From Carposina sasakii (Eukaryota; Arthropoda; Insecta; Lepidoptera; Carposinidae): a stretch of DNA of 64,000 nucleotides. The DNA lies in NCBI GenBank assembly GCA_014607495.2, contig CP053173.1, positions 682,001 to 746,000 of the forward strand, read 5' to 3'. Below, piece by piece: positions 1 through 10,780 of this stretch; positions within the stretch are counted from its first letter, which is position 1; each line of letters begins with the position of its first letter. Made by a program: the position numbers and the translations under genes. The notes under the pieces are model-generated. The model worked only from the letters and a program-made list of their open reading frames with translations, made no database searches and was not told where the DNA came from.

Positions 1-735
1 AAAGAATATGGCATATTTGCTTTAGGGACTATAAGACAAAATAGACTTCGTGGAGCTGCAGCTAAACTACCGACTGATAAAAATTTGAAGAAACGAGGTC
101 GTGGATCTTTCGCCCAGGTTGTCTCGAATGAATCTAAAATTGCGATAGTGAAGTGGTTTGATAACAAATGTGTTACTACAGCCAGCACTTACACTGACTC
201 ATACCCGGTACAACAGATATTGCGATACTGTAAAAGCACAAAGACTAGACAATATGTAACGTGTCCCAACATCGTAAAGGAATATAACACTAGCATGGGA
301 GGAGTAGATTTAGCGGACATGCTCGTAGCATTGTACCGGACAGAAATGAGAGCACATCGTTGGTATATACCTTTGTTCTCACAGGTTCTTGATATATGCG
401 TCAATAATGCATGGCTCATCTATCGTCGCGAAAATAAAGATACGAAACGATTGAAACTCAAGCATTTTCGAGTTGACGTCAGTAATGAACTCCTCACCTT
501 TGAAAGAACGAAGCAAAAGCCAAATTCTTCTAGGGGTTCCTATTTTGTTTCTCCTCAAACATCTGATTGTGGTAGATTTGATCAAATTGGGCACATGCCA
601 TCTTTTACAAGTAAAGGTAGATGCAAGAATTGCATAAAATGCCAAACGAAATTCACTTGTGTGAAGTGCAATGTGCGGCTTTGTTTAGTCGAAGGTCGTA
701 ACTGTTTCTATGATTATCACACAAAGTCCAGCTAA
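1..735 (+). CDS. piggyBac-type transposase, C-terminal 244 residues (partial)
   Basis: The frame is open from the first base of the window, so the true start is upstream. The product would cut and rejoin DNA at TTAA sites. The visible part is the end of the DDE transposase domain (DDE_Tnp_1_7 family): a WFDNK motif, then MGGVDLAD, whose Asp (about codon 103 of the window) corresponds to the third catalytic Asp of piggyBac, then the conserved helix around HRWYIPLF. The C-terminal 45 residues are Cys-rich (CKNC, CVKC, a later Cys and His), fitting the cross-brace zinc finger of this family. No stop or frameshift is seen in this half. Whether the N-terminal half with the first two catalytic Asp residues is intact cannot be judged. 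Confidence 0.9.
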   Translation, partial: KEYGIFALGTIRQNRLRGAAAKLPTDKNLKKRGRGSFAQVVSNESKIAIVKWFDNKCVTTASTYTDSYPVQQILRYCKSTKTRQYVTCPNIVKEYNTSMGGVDLADMLVALYRTEMRAHRWYIPLFSQVLDICVNNAWLIYRRENKDTKRLKLKHFRVDVSNELLTFERTKQKPNSSRGSYFVSPQTSDCGRFDQIGHMPSFTSKGRCKNCIKCQTKFTCVKCNVRLCLVEGRNCFYDYHTKSS

Positions 736-788
736 TTGATGTGACACCAATTTTATTTTTATTATAATTTTTAGCATCACCATGTTCT

Positions 789-838
789 ATTACTATTTGA
801 TGTCTGAGATCAACGGATTTCAGACGTCAAATAGTAAT
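789..838 (+). repeat. Hairpin in the piggyBac 3' untranslated region
   Basis: Two 19-base arms (789-807 and 820-838) are complementary at 18 of 19 positions around a 12-base loop. The hairpin lies 54 bases after the transposase stop. It could be a transcript structure or a remnant of a small palindromic insertion. Confidence 0.6.
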
Positions 839-1347
839 TATGGTAGATTTGACTGATATATTGATCTCTTATTATTGCATTTATAATATTTACAGAAATT
901 TTGTAACTGTTTACGTTGAATTTAACTCGTACTTAGTTTATAAGAAATAAATTCTTAAAGGTGGACTTGGCCTATAAAGGCAAAGCTGAGTCAGTTGTTG
1001 ATGACTTGATTTTTGGTCTCTATTTAATAACTGTGATTGTTGATACTAAAGAAATTTAATAGTTTTGAGTTACATTTTGCATAAATAAAAAAAATTGTCT
1101 GAAAAAAAAATCTGTTTTATTGTTCTCCTGCACATGACAATGTATATTTCAATGCACACCCTTTTTCGACAGTGATAACTCAGCTAGCTGGCAATGTGCA
1201 TTTTAAGGCACATGCTATATTTTCAAAAATATACATGCAATTATTTTTTTTATATTTTTTATATATTGTCTGTATTCAAAAGACCCAATAAATATAAAAA
1301 TATCCACAAATTTTTATAAAAAAAATCTTTGTCAAGTATAGGGTTAA

Positions 1348-1677
1348 CAATGTAACTTTAAAAAACGATATGTCGACTGAACTTATTGATTTGTGTAAAT
1401 TCGTGGAAATTTTTAATTGATCATTCTTTTGTAAGTTATCTCTGTATCTATCTATTTATAACGTTGTAAATATCCCGAATAAAAAAAAATAAAAAAAATA
1501 GTGGTTACTGGCCGAACAAAAATGTCCAGAAAAATTTTGTACGACAGCCTTTAAAACGTGTCTTTCTTAGTATTAATTAATATGGTCACACTTAAAATAC
1601 GTATTTGTTCTGATATTTTACTAAACCTAATGTCTAATGTTAGATCAAACTTAGCAAAGGTTTAAACTTGATGGTTT
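1348..1677. other. AT-rich spacer, no gene seen
   Basis: The stretch between the piggyBac end and the next LINE-like repeat has runs of A and no convincing reading frame. Confidence 0.5.
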
Positions 1678-1860
1678 GCGGGAGATGGACAGCAACTCTT
1701 CCCGTGTTGACAACATAGTCCGGAAAATCACACTGCGGTCACCAACCCACCTGCCCAGCGTGGTGACTATGGTCTGATGGGCAAACCCCTATGGCAGACG
1801 GCTTGTGGCGTGCCCTGGGGGAAGCCTACGTCCAGCAGTGACTGCAATAGGCTGATGTGT
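1678..1860 (+). mobile_element. LINE-type 3' end (family with the CCTACGTCCAGCAGT motif)
   Basis: This segment recurs at 32608-32703 (+), 35170-35350 (-) and 48430-48485 (-). It ends with a motif reading roughly GGAGGCCTACGTCCAGCAG followed by CAATAGGCTGATG, a common 3' end of lepidopteran non-LTR elements. It is truncated and has no usable reading frame. Confidence 0.65.
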
Positions 1861-2890
1861 GAGCTGTGTGTGACCCATGACATGACAAACATTCATTCAT
1901 TCCTTTATTTATTGCATGTCACATAGGTTATGTTACATATAAACAGCTCCAAAACACTTCTCGCTTCCGTGGTACCTACAACTATATTTAGTGCAAAAGA
2001 GCTTTTTCATTATGTCACAATGATCGAATGGACTAGCCTTAATTAAGATGAATCAGGGTACGTCATTAATTATAATGCCCATTTAAATCCTGACGTACGG
2101 AAACTGGAAACTAAATTACTAAATACGAGTTTTATAAGTTAATGGATCTCGTTTAATATGTACATAACAAAGGAATTGCATTTCTGGGCTCGACACATGT
2201 TGACGTCACAAACCGTCTTGACACTTTCAGTTTAGGTAACCTCGGTAATAAAGAAAACAAGGTGGCAAGGTGGATAATTTAATTGGAGAGAATAAATCAT
2301 CTATCTACTTATAAAATAATAATAATCAATTATTTCAGACAGATTCCATATTGGGGGTAGTAGGTATGTAGGTCTAATTATAAAAGTTATAATTAACTTT
2401 AGTTAGATAGGTATAACTTTAGGATCACGCACATCCAAGCCCTCACTACCAAAACAGAATTCTAAAAACTTCAAAAGAACATTTCAAAACCCATCGCTAC
2501 AGTTCTGCCAACACCCAGAATAAAAGTAAAGGCGAAATTTCACACTCCAACACAAAACTTCATTCACTCATTCATTAGGTACCAAAACAATTATACCACA
2601 GAGAAAAACATAGACAACGGTGTTCTACGAAGGTACGGGCGGCGACAAAAGACTTCCCAAAAAAAAAAAAAAACAAATGAACGAACAATTATGATTTCAA
2701 AAGGGTCCGATGTTCTGTCAGCGACAGAACTTCTTTATTTATTAGCTTTTATGGATGCCAATTGTTTTTTCGGATTTATTTATGGCTTTATACGTGTCTG
2801 CGCTGTTAATGTGCTTAGCTAGGGAATGATTATCGTTATTTATTATTATAATGAACTAATGTTTATTAGTAAGTATATTAATATAGTCCT
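1861..2890. other. No gene seen
   Basis: AT-rich sequence with an A-run near 2655 and a small perfect hairpin at 2711-2729 (8-base arms GTTCTGTC and GACAGAAC). No supported ORF. Confidence 0.45.
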
Positions 2891-3552
2891 GTGCTGATGC
2901 GGCTTTACTAGAATACATCAGCTGCATCTCGTGCATCTCCTTCTGTGCATGTCGTAAAAGTCGAGCAGTGACCTAGCAACTTGACATTTATCATTGACGT
3001 GTGATTTTCTTTATGATCCTGCCATTTTGTCTATCCGATTTCGATCTATTCCGTTCCGATCCCAGCAAGTGATCCCGCAATGGATCCGTTTTATTTAATT
3101 TCGTTATTTTATTCCTATCCGATCCCGTCGCGGGCTCAGATGAATATTCCATTGATTTTGTATTCCGTTCTGATCCCGTGTGTCTTCTCAATGATTTTTT
3201 AGTACTGTTAGCAAGTAAAACAGTAGACACATACAATATTGTTTTTCGAATGATTGTTGATTTTGACTATGAGAACGAGACTATTTTACTAATTCTTATA
3301 TTATTTTTCTTGACTTTATCATTCTTCAATATAAACAACTTGTAGAATTTTCATTTTTTTATTTCTATTTTTCATTTCATTTATTTATTTTTTTATATAA
3401 AAGAACTCCACGCGATCAGACCGGAATCTAAAAATTGTTTTGGTATCAGACCGGAATTTGTTATGGATTTAAAGTAAAAAGGGATTAGTTTAAGGGGTCG
3501 GACCGGAATAGATCCGATGTCGGGAACACAAGCCATGTGTTCTATGTATGTA
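2891..3552 (+). repeat. Family A interspersed repeat, split by a foldback element
   Basis: The 5' part (2891-3028) carries the family landmarks: GCTGATGCGG, ATACATCAGCTGCATCTC, GTCGTAA-AGTCGA. It breaks off at the GATCCTGC landmark. The 3' landmark TCGGGAACACA and the (TATG)n tail resume at about 3521-3552. The 490 bases between are a separate TIR-bearing element. Full-length copies elsewhere (13083, 23921) show these two parts are normally joined by about 20 bases. Confidence 0.7.
3029..3525. mobile_element. Small TIR element (family L) nested in family A
   Basis: Imperfect inverted termini of about 30 bases are seen: left 3029-3061 reads CTATCCGATTTCG and on through GATCTATTCCG, and right 3497-3525 is its approximate complement (GGAATAGATCCGATGTCGG). 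A second, right-end-only copy is at 35861-35945. No coding capacity; a non-autonomous DNA element is the likely explanation. Confidence 0.55.
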
Positions 3553-4147
3553 TAATAAACTATATCAGCTACGGTATTGCATGCTAGGTGCTTGAATCTG
3601 GTTTCTCATAGCAACTATAATTGCAACCATAAGGTCCCAGATTCGAGGGTCATTAGAACATGTATGATCATTTGTATGAACTCCTACTAGCTCCAATTGT
3701 GCTTTGTGGATAAATTAGACACGTTAAATCGAAATCGCCATACTAAGTTCTGTACAGCTCAAAAAGAGCTATCAAAACATGTACCATACCCATGTAACGT
3801 ACCAAAATTTGCATTGTCCTTTGCGCAAATTTACTAGCATTAGAATAAAAGAAAACTGTCTCTTGGAGAAAAACTCGAGAAAGCGTCGACTTAACATACT
3901 GTATGTTATTTCGACAGGAGCCTGGTAAAATCTCCGCCTTACATGCTCAAGGCGTAGACGCGATATTTTAGGCATATATACATCCATTTAGGCAAACAGT
4001 CTGCCAGATATAGGGTTGCCACCATCTTGCTCTTTTTATATCATCATCATTACCTTGCGTTTTTGTGGTGTATACTTACTTACATACTTTTTTACAATGT
4101 TTAAGGGCTGATAACAGGGATGAGGGATGATTTGACGAGGAGGGTTC
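3553..4147. other. No gene seen
   Basis: Low-complexity sequence. A degraded tRNA-like box B motif (AGATTCGAGGG, near 3640) may be an old SINE. Confidence 0.4.
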
Positions 4148-4300
4148 CTTTGCCGGTTTATTTTTACCCAACTGCGCCGGAAGGAGGGTTGTGTTTTTCG
4201 AGTGCACGTTTGTAAGTTTGTACGTATTTATATTTTTTTAAGATGCTCTAGAGCCTAAAAGGCTTGTCGCATTTGAGATTGAGAGGTATCATTAGACTCA
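4148..4300 (+). repeat. Family C interspersed repeat
   Basis: Contains TTTTTACCCAACTGCGCC, then GTTTTTCGAGTG, then a segment ending in GAGAGGTATCATTAGA. The same blocks recur at 10256-10320, 10495-10632 and 49555-49660. Confidence 0.6.
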
Positions 4301-4429
4301 TGTTATACGTGATGTGATACTGGATAGTTAGGTAAGTAAGTTATCAATTTTTTAAAGAGATAATTCCAAATTAAAAATTCTTGAGTAACTACTTGGGAAT
4401 TATGTCCGATGGAAAAATAGATATAATTT

Positions 4430-4508
4430 ATAAATATTATTAAGAAAGTTAAAAAAAAAATTCATCCGAGTGAGATTTGAACTCACGACCTCTCGCAAAC
4501 AGTGCTTT
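4430..4508 (-). mobile_element. tRNA-headed SINE, partial
   Basis: Read on the minus strand it has the T-arm GTGAGTTCAAATCTCAC followed by the family tail TTCTTAATAATATTTATAA. The D-arm half is missing. Same family as 30455, 31845, 55800 and 63375. Confidence 0.65.
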
Positions 4509-5040
4509 ATAATAATGATAATAGATATAATTTACATAACTTACCTAATGCTATTTCTGAAATAAAAACATTTAAAAGCTGATTTTTCATAACATTTGCA
4601 GTGACACTGACAGCCCTGGACAGTGAGAAAGTAACATAGGCTAAGTTACAGGCCTTAGGACTGTAACGTATGTGATTTTTTTATATAAATGGTGAAAAAA
4701 CTCTATTTTTTGCGAATGTTACGTAGACTAGTTATCTACGTTCACTTTTTCAAATCGGTCAAGAATTTTCATTTGGACCCAATGAGGTTTTATTTTAGAC
4801 CTATTTGGAATAAAATTTAAATGCAAAGGAAGAATATCTCTAATTTAAAATTCGAATACGGTCGTCGGCTAAAAGGTGTCTACGTCTACCAAGGATTTTA
4901 TATTAATGGACGGAGCACGCGAGACTAATACTTCTTCTTATCCTTTCATATAGTTAAAAAGGGATGTCATATCTCTTTACGGATAGCTTTTTAAAGACCG
5001 CATTTTCACTCGGGAATGGAGAAAATAATTTTAAATCTAC
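4509..5040. other. No gene seen
   Basis: AT-rich spacer; nothing recognised. Confidence 0.4.
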
Positions 5041-5190
5041 TCAACTAAGTCGACTAAGGAACTCGAACATTTTTCAGGTGACAAACTAGCAACTTGTCAC
5101 TGATCATTAACGTCTATCCGTATTGTAAACGTGGCTTTGGGATCTCCTTTATGACAATGTAGTTCTGGCTACCCCTTTTCGGCGTATATT
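5041..5190 (+). repeat. Family A repeat, 5'-truncated
   Basis: Starts at the GTCGACTAAGGAACTC landmark and runs through GTCACTGATCATTAA and GATCTCCTTTATGA to GGCTACCCC. Confidence 0.7.
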
Positions 5191-6097
5191 TGTCTAAAAG
5201 TAACAAAAGGTATTATATTTGAATGAACCTAAATTTCGGTACCTACCTACACTACACATTCCAGTGTAAAGGTAGGTACTATTTTGTAATATCCTTGGTG
5301 TCTACACATCCCTGGACGAATATTATTTAGATTTCATACATTTGGCGGGACGAACGACCGGAAGTTGGACTGGAAGAGGCGCTCCTTACATGGACGTCAT
5401 CCATTACAGAAGTTTGGCGGATGTGGCATTACCGGAATGCCACACAATACCATTTTTCGTACCATTTGACTAGATTTGCAATAGAAGCGTGCGGATAAAA
5501 AATGTCATTTTATACAACTCATTTTAATTGTACTGTGTGGATAGGGTTTTAATACTTACCACATAATAAGTGTCTATGGTAGTAAATTACACTGATTTGA
5601 AAAAATACTCTACAAACGAGTGAATTTCTTACTTACCTACTTAAAATCGTCGTCTTATTACGCATAGAAACAATAAAAATATTCGGGACCAAATTAGAAA
5701 AAACGAGCATCGTATAATACTCACATTGGCCTGAATGAGGTTGCACTTCGTCTTATATCCATAATGTATTTCTAATATTCATTATGCAAAACCTGACCTA
5801 TTTAGACGTTTTCACGGATCGATGTTTCGGATATAGGGAAAAATGGATATCCGGTGAACTAGTTCTTCGGATAGTATTTGAAAATGGATATCTCGTGAAC
5901 TAGTTCGATAACATTTAATTATTAAGTTTTAGTACGTTACACTCGCTTAATGACTTATATCGGATCAATGTTTGTGGAATAATTAAATTCGATTTTAAAA
6001 TAAATAGTTTAAACCAAGTATGTGCATACTCAAAAGGGAGAGATTTTATCCAGCAGTAATAGCGACACCATTATGGTGATAGGGAAACCATGATACC
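5191..6097. other. No gene seen; small hairpin and short direct repeat
   Basis: A perfect 9-base-arm hairpin (TGTGGCATT / AATGCCACA) sits at 5422-5444. A 25-base unit built on AAATGGATATC and GTGAACTAGTTC is directly repeated at about 5838 and 5879. Confidence 0.4.
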
Positions 6098-6111
6098 TAC
6101 ATTAAAAAAGT

Positions 6112-6285
6112 CATCATCATTTACAGCCCTGAGAAGTCCACTATTGGACATAGGCCTCCCCCAACAACCTCCACTACGACCGGTCGGAAGCAGCCTGCAT
6201 CCAACCGACGCCCGCGACCTTGGCCAGGTCGTCCGTCCACCTCGCGGGTGGCCTTCCCACGCTGCGCTTGCCGATACGTAAAAAA
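6112..6285 (-). mobile_element. RTE-like LINE, 5'-truncated insertion with 14-bp target duplication
   Basis: On the minus strand it encodes the end of an endonuclease-reverse transcriptase ORF (GKRSVGRPPARWTDDLAKV and then WMQAASDRS) followed by the tail GATGATGA. It is flanked by perfect 14-base duplications TACATTAAAAAAGT at 6098-6111 and 6286-6299. The sequence shows truncation directly; retroposition by target-primed reverse transcription is the known mechanism for this class. Confidence 0.85.
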
Positions 6286-6362
6286 TACATTAAAAAAGTA
6301 TTCGTACAAAAATACACCTTTTTAAACAATACATCGAATTTCGCGCAATATCTAGTTAAGCC

Positions 6363-6405
6363 CACGTTACATCAGGATGCTTTTGCCCAGCAGTGGGACA
6401 CCTAA
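6363..6405 (+). mobile_element. LINE 3'-end fragment
   Basis: A short piece with GCTTTTGCCCAGCAGTGGGA, the terminal coding motif (FAQQWD) of RTE-like elements. No more of the element is visible. Confidence 0.5.
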
Positions 6406-6721
6406 CAATTAAATTAATTCAAATTCAAAATTTTAAAATTAAAAATTCTTTATTGACAAATATTAATATAATTTATATGGACATCAATTTGCCACATCTG
6501 TTTTCTAATACATTCGCACATGCATGTATATTCACATAATGTCGACTAGATTGCTGTGAAACCGGTCTAGTATTTGATATAGAAAATTCATATTTTCAAA
6601 TGGGATATGAAAGTTTCTAATAACTATTGTATTCTCATTATAACTGAGATAATATAATACCTACTATGTTAGTACCTCTATCTCATGCGAATGAGCACAA
6701 TGTTACGCGACATATTCAGTA

Positions 6722-6930
6722 CTAGTGGACGCCCGTGACTCCGTCCGCGTGGACTACAGAAAAAAAAGAAAAAATATCGAAATTATCCGGGATAAAAACA
6801 TTTTCCCGGGATAAAAAGTAGCCTATATGTTAAGTGGGACCTGTCACAGTATATTCCTGAAAACTGCATCGAAATCGGTTTAGCCGTTTCTGAGATTAGC
6901 GTGCACAAACGCACAGACAAACAGATAGTC
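6722..6930 (-). mobile_element. Non-autonomous Helitron, 5'-truncated
   Basis: The Helitron 3' end lies on the left: CTAG (6722-6725 on the complementary strand) preceded by the GGACG/CGTCC hairpin motif. The body matches 62092-62431 up to the CACAGACAAACAGA motif and then stops. Confidence 0.75.
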
Positions 6931-6944
6931 TATTAGAAGAATAA

Positions 6945-7045
6945 GTTGATGCTGTCTTTCTCTTAAACATTCTCTTGATCATGATAGAGACAGCATCAAC
7001 TTTGCTCTCATAGGATACAGGTAGGTTATCTGACATTTGGAAAAA
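6945..7045. repeat. Short palindromic element (family H)
   Basis: Arms AGTTGATGCTGTCT and AGACAGCATCAACT face each other over about 30 bases, followed by CTGACATTTGGAAAAAT. A diverged copy is at 53092-53212. In both places it lies next to a family G element. Confidence 0.55.
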
Positions 7046-7052
7046 TAAATCG

Positions 7053-7293
7053 TGAACGTATAAAGAATAACGGACGTAATGCTGTCACTGCACAGATTGT
7101 AGCACCAAAATGGTGGCCAGTTAGGCATGTGTGCGTATTTTCCAGTAGGTGCCGAGCTTACTATGGTTTGTATGTGTGTGTGGATAACGCGTCAATACAC
7201 ATCCCTACTCCATGGAATATCGTTGCCGAGCTTACTATGAATGCTTCACTCTGTGTAGTCACTATACTCTGTCCGTTATTCTTTATACGTTCA
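7053..7293. mobile_element. MITE, family G (241 bp)
   Basis: Inverted ends of about 23 bases: TGAACGTATAAAGAATAACG at the left and CGTTATTCTTTATACGTTCA at the right. Copy 52544-52779 has the same ends and high internal identity. No coding capacity; superfamily not identified. Confidence 0.75.
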
Positions 7294-7539
7294 TGTCCTA
7301 AAACAATAAAGCCATTCTACGTATTGCAACGTCAAAAAAATGTTCTATGAAAATGGAAAACAATATAAAAAATGAAGAGAATTTATATTGGCTCAGGTTA
7401 TACAACTTACATTATAGGTACATAAATAAATTGTATAAAAACTGTTAGGTACTCTATTTACAATAGATAGGAATGAATGGAAAATGAACAAACCTGCTGC
7501 GGGCAATATGTAGACGTATTTAAAAAAAAAAGTATTATT

Positions 7540-7575
7540 ACATCAGCCCTGGGAAGTCCACTGCTGGACATTATT
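7540..7575 (-). mobile_element. LINE 3'-end fragment
   Basis: A 36-base scrap of the RTE-like tail (CAGCCCTGGGAAGTCCACTG). Confidence 0.5.
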
Positions 7576-7594
7576 AGACACCTTTATTTTTTAT

Positions 7595-7813
7595 AGTGGA
7601 CGCCCGCGACTTCGTTCGCGTGGACTGCAGAAAAAACAAAATGTCGAAATTATCCGGGATAGAGATATTTTATAAAAAGTAGCCTATGTGTTAATCCAGG
7701 GTGTCAGCTAACTCCATACCAAATTTTATTAAAATCGCTCTAGCCGTTTTTACGTGAAAGAGTAACATCCATCCATCCATCCATCCATCCATAGGTTTAT
7801 TATATTAGTCGGA
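7595..7813 (-). mobile_element. Non-autonomous Helitron with (CATC)n
   Basis: The 3' end is at the left (hairpin and a mutated CTAG) and the 5' end, TCCGACTAATATAATA, is at 7813 next to an A on the same strand. It contains a (CATC)n microsatellite at about 7766-7795. Confidence 0.7.
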
Positions 7814-8398
7814 TTCAATGTTGTATTATTATAATTGTGCTAAGTGTAACCACTTTTTACCAACAATTTTAGTTTTTTTTTGCTATATTGTCGCTTCATT
7901 ACAAAATGTCACTGTCGCAGAAACTGTGCAAAATATTCCTTTCAAATTTACTTTATTATACACAAAAGTTAATAGGTAAACAAAATAATTTAAATAATAA
8001 TGCTAACTCTAATTAACATTTTTTATCATCAAATCTTAAATCTTTCTCAGATAATTACGCTGATATGAAAAAAATACTAGTCAAAAGAAAAGTATTTCCC
8101 GGATTAGCTAAGTAACAGATGTTATATTTTTTTCTAAAATTAAGTAAGTCACTAGTAAGTGTTTATTTAGGTTAAGCGCCTGCAAAAACTTCCCAATGTT
8201 TAGCCAAATAGAAAAATGTCGGTTTTAATATCTGTAACAAAATTAAAAACAGCGCAAGCGCGGATGCGACTACATGAGAAGTTGAATAAACAGCGTTTAT
8301 TCATGGCGGCTTGGAGTTTGCTTTGACATTTTTAGAAACTGTGTGTAAATATTGTGTACGTAAATAAATTTTGTTGTGACCATGTTGACATCAAAATT
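7814..8398. other. No gene seen
   Basis: AT-rich spacer without recognised features. Confidence 0.4.
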
Positions 8399-8573
8399 TC
8401 AATTAATATTATACTTATTAATGCGAAAGTATTGTTTGTTACCTCTTTACGCTTTATTTACCTAATTAACCAATTTTCATGAAATTTGCATGAATTCATA
8501 TAGTTGGAAGTACGAAGAAGGAGATAGGCTACATTCTGTAGTTCGCGCGGACGAATTCGCGGGCAACAGCTAG
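8399..8573 (+). mobile_element. Non-autonomous Helitron (175 bp)
   Basis: Begins TCAATTAATATTATAC and ends CGCGGGCAACAGCTAG before a T. It is the intact counterpart of the interrupted copy at 62505-63048. Confidence 0.7.
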
Positions 8574-9210
8574 TTGAATTAAGTACAGGATGTAACGGAA
8601 GGGACATGTTATGAGAAATGCCATGAAAATAGCCCACCATAGAAAACCTGTACTAATTTGAGATATCATTCTTGCAAACTTTGCTTTGAAAGTCAAAATC
8701 TACATTCTACATTATACCAAAATTTCATCAAATTCGACTGTAACCATTTTTTTCATACATTCACTGCAGGGTCCTTTAAAATATTAGTAGGTACTAAGAT
8801 TTATAATATATTTAACTCTTAAGCCAAGGACACTAGGTAGGTACTTCCCGTTCAAGAAAAGATTATTCCTCCGCAAGGGAAAAATAACAACTCAATATTT
8901 TTTTAAAAACGTCAAATCAATCCTCTCAACTGACTGTTGCAGTACTTATTATGCAAAAAAAGGCTTTTGCTTGACACCTGTCTCTTTAAGGTTTCCAGAT
9001 ACTGTTACCGCACTTTTAGGAGTTCTGTCTGTTGTCGTAGGTTCAATGGTTTTTTTTAAGGTTTGAAAGGATGCGGTAGTTGTTGAACCCGAATGGTGTT
9101 TAGTTACATTGACGCTATAATGGACGAAAAGGGTTAATATACCTTACTGAATATTTCGCTCCGTCTGTCAGTTTTATAACTAAAACAGATACATACATAT
9201 ATATATATAT
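8574..9210. other. No gene seen; (TA)n at the right edge
   Basis: AT-rich spacer ending in a TA run at about 9197-9212 that abuts the next element. Confidence 0.4.
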
Positions 9211-9456
9211 ATGTGTAACAGAAAGGGTATGTTAAGCGAAAAGCTATGTAAATAGTCCACTATAGAGAACCTATTTCGAAATCGCATGTTTATTTTTCAA
9301 GATAGTATGAAAATTCCTAAATTGTTTAGGAATTCTTCATACTATCTGAAAAAATAAACATGTGATTTCGATTCTGAAATTTTGTGGATGGGTACCTTTT
9401 AGGGGGCTATTAACATAGCTTTTCGCTTAACGCACCCCTTTTGTTACACCCTGTAT
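9211..9456. mobile_element. Foldback MITE, family D
   Basis: The whole element is one long imperfect inverted repeat: GTGTAACAGAAAGGGTATGT at the left, the complement CCCTTTTGTTACACCCTGTA at the right, and a central hairpin around GGAATTC. Other copies: 24123-24388, 32841-33110, 49759-50023. Ends flanked by TA suggest the Tc1/mariner group, but no transposase is present. Confidence 0.75.
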
Positions 9457-9463
9457 ATACACG

Positions 9464-9675
9464 GTTGTGTTTCCGAAATGAGGCGGCCAGAACTGCAAGG
9501 TTATGAAGGAGATCCGTCAGCCTCGCCTATCAGGGATAGGTGTAATTGATCAGCGACAAGTTGCTAGCTTATCGCCTGATAGAATGTCCTAGTTGATCAG
9601 TCGACTCCTACGACGACATGCACAGAAGGAGATGCAGCTGATGTATTCTAGTAAAGTCCCGCATCAGCACAGGAA
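9464..9675 (-). repeat. Family A repeat
   Basis: Near-full copy on the minus strand, from the CGGAAACACAACCG landmark to GCTGATGCGGG. Confidence 0.75.
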
Positions 9676-10012
9676 AGGACGTTAACCTTAGCTATAAAAA
9701 ATGTGCGTTAACCCTAATACGCCATCTAACACTCAATATACCCCGAAAAAGCAAGTAATCCCCATATATTTGACGTGGAAACTAAAAATAACCTCTAAAG
9801 CTCCCAGAATCCGTATAAAGGGTCGATCAATCAATTACAAGGGTCGCGGACTCGATGCCCGCCAGTGACCGCCGTCATCTGCTCAGGACTGATTTTATTT
9901 GAACGGTAAATGAGTAAACATGTTTTTCTGTATTATATTTACTAATGAATCTACAGAAAATAATACACATTGTAATTTTCTCGTAATATTTACGTGATTT
10001 TCTACTATATTA
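9676..10012. other. No gene seen
   Basis: Spacer; nothing recognised. Confidence 0.4.
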
Positions 10013-10181
10013 TTACATACATACATATAATCACGCCTTTATCATTTACGGGGTAGGCAGAGCATCAAAGGCCGATAGAACCACATGGTGCCGCCACTTC
10101 TGACCAATTTTGAGGGTATAGTTGAGATGTACAAGTTCGGTTAGTAGTGACAGGTGATCAGCCCATCGCCTACAAAACACG
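10013..10181 (-). repeat. Family B repeat, left member of an inverted pair
   Basis: On the minus strand: TGTTTTGTAGGCGATGGGCT, then CTCTGCCTACCCCGTAA, then a (TATG)n tail. Copy 10781-10938 is close to identical in the opposite orientation. Confidence 0.7.
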
Positions 10182-10255
10182 ATATTATTAATATGATTAA
10201 GTACTCTATAGAGTTAAAGTTTAATATAAGTATGAACCAACATTAATGCATGTGA

Positions 10256-10632
10256 TTCCTTATATTTTTACCCAACTGCGCCAAAAAAGGGCAATGTTTT
10301 TCGAGTGAATGTAATGTGAATAGCAGACGGGATGGACGCGGCTGTTCTCGGGCGGTTCACCGATTTATACGTAAAACGTGATATCGGTGAGCAACCTGCT
10401 AAATATTTTAATAATTATTTTTTCTGTAATTTATCTATTACAATTTACTAACATAGACATAACATTTTGTAACACTAACAATCTTTGGGCTTATTTGTAT
10501 GTCAATTTTTTTTTTTAATTTTATTTATTTATTTATGTATATTTTTTGGCACGTCCTAGGGCCTAAACGGCTAGTTGCATTAGATCTTGAGAGGTAGGTA
10601 TCATTAATATTAGATTCATCTTAGCCATGAGA
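10256..10632 (+). repeat. Family C repeat, two blocks
   Basis: Blocks 10256-10320 and 10495-10632 match the two halves of 4148-4300. The 170 bases between them are not shared and may be an insertion or divergent sequence. Confidence 0.5.
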
Positions 10633-10780
10633 ATGAGACAAAAAAAATTGAATACCTAGTGAAATATAAACTAACATATTTTACTCACTCTTCTATGCTG
10701 CTCTTGGAGTGAAAAAATGTATAATACTACAGCTGCTACTCTTCCCGGGCATACTGTACAAGTCAGTAGAGAGGGTCTTG

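Larger units (their letters stand above)
1..1343 (+). mobile_element. piggyBac-like DNA transposon, 3' part
   Basis: The element enters the window already inside its transposase and runs to a terminal GGG followed by TTAA at 1344-1347, the target site used by the piggyBac superfamily. Between the transposase stop and the end lie about 600 bases of AT-rich 3' sequence with two AATAAA signals (946 and 1084) and a strong hairpin (789-838). Short inverted motifs around 1150-1210 may be subterminal repeats. The 5' half and its TTAA lie outside the window. Seen: the transposase frame and the GGG-TTAA end. Inferred: that this TTAA is the element's own target duplication. Confidence 0.75.
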
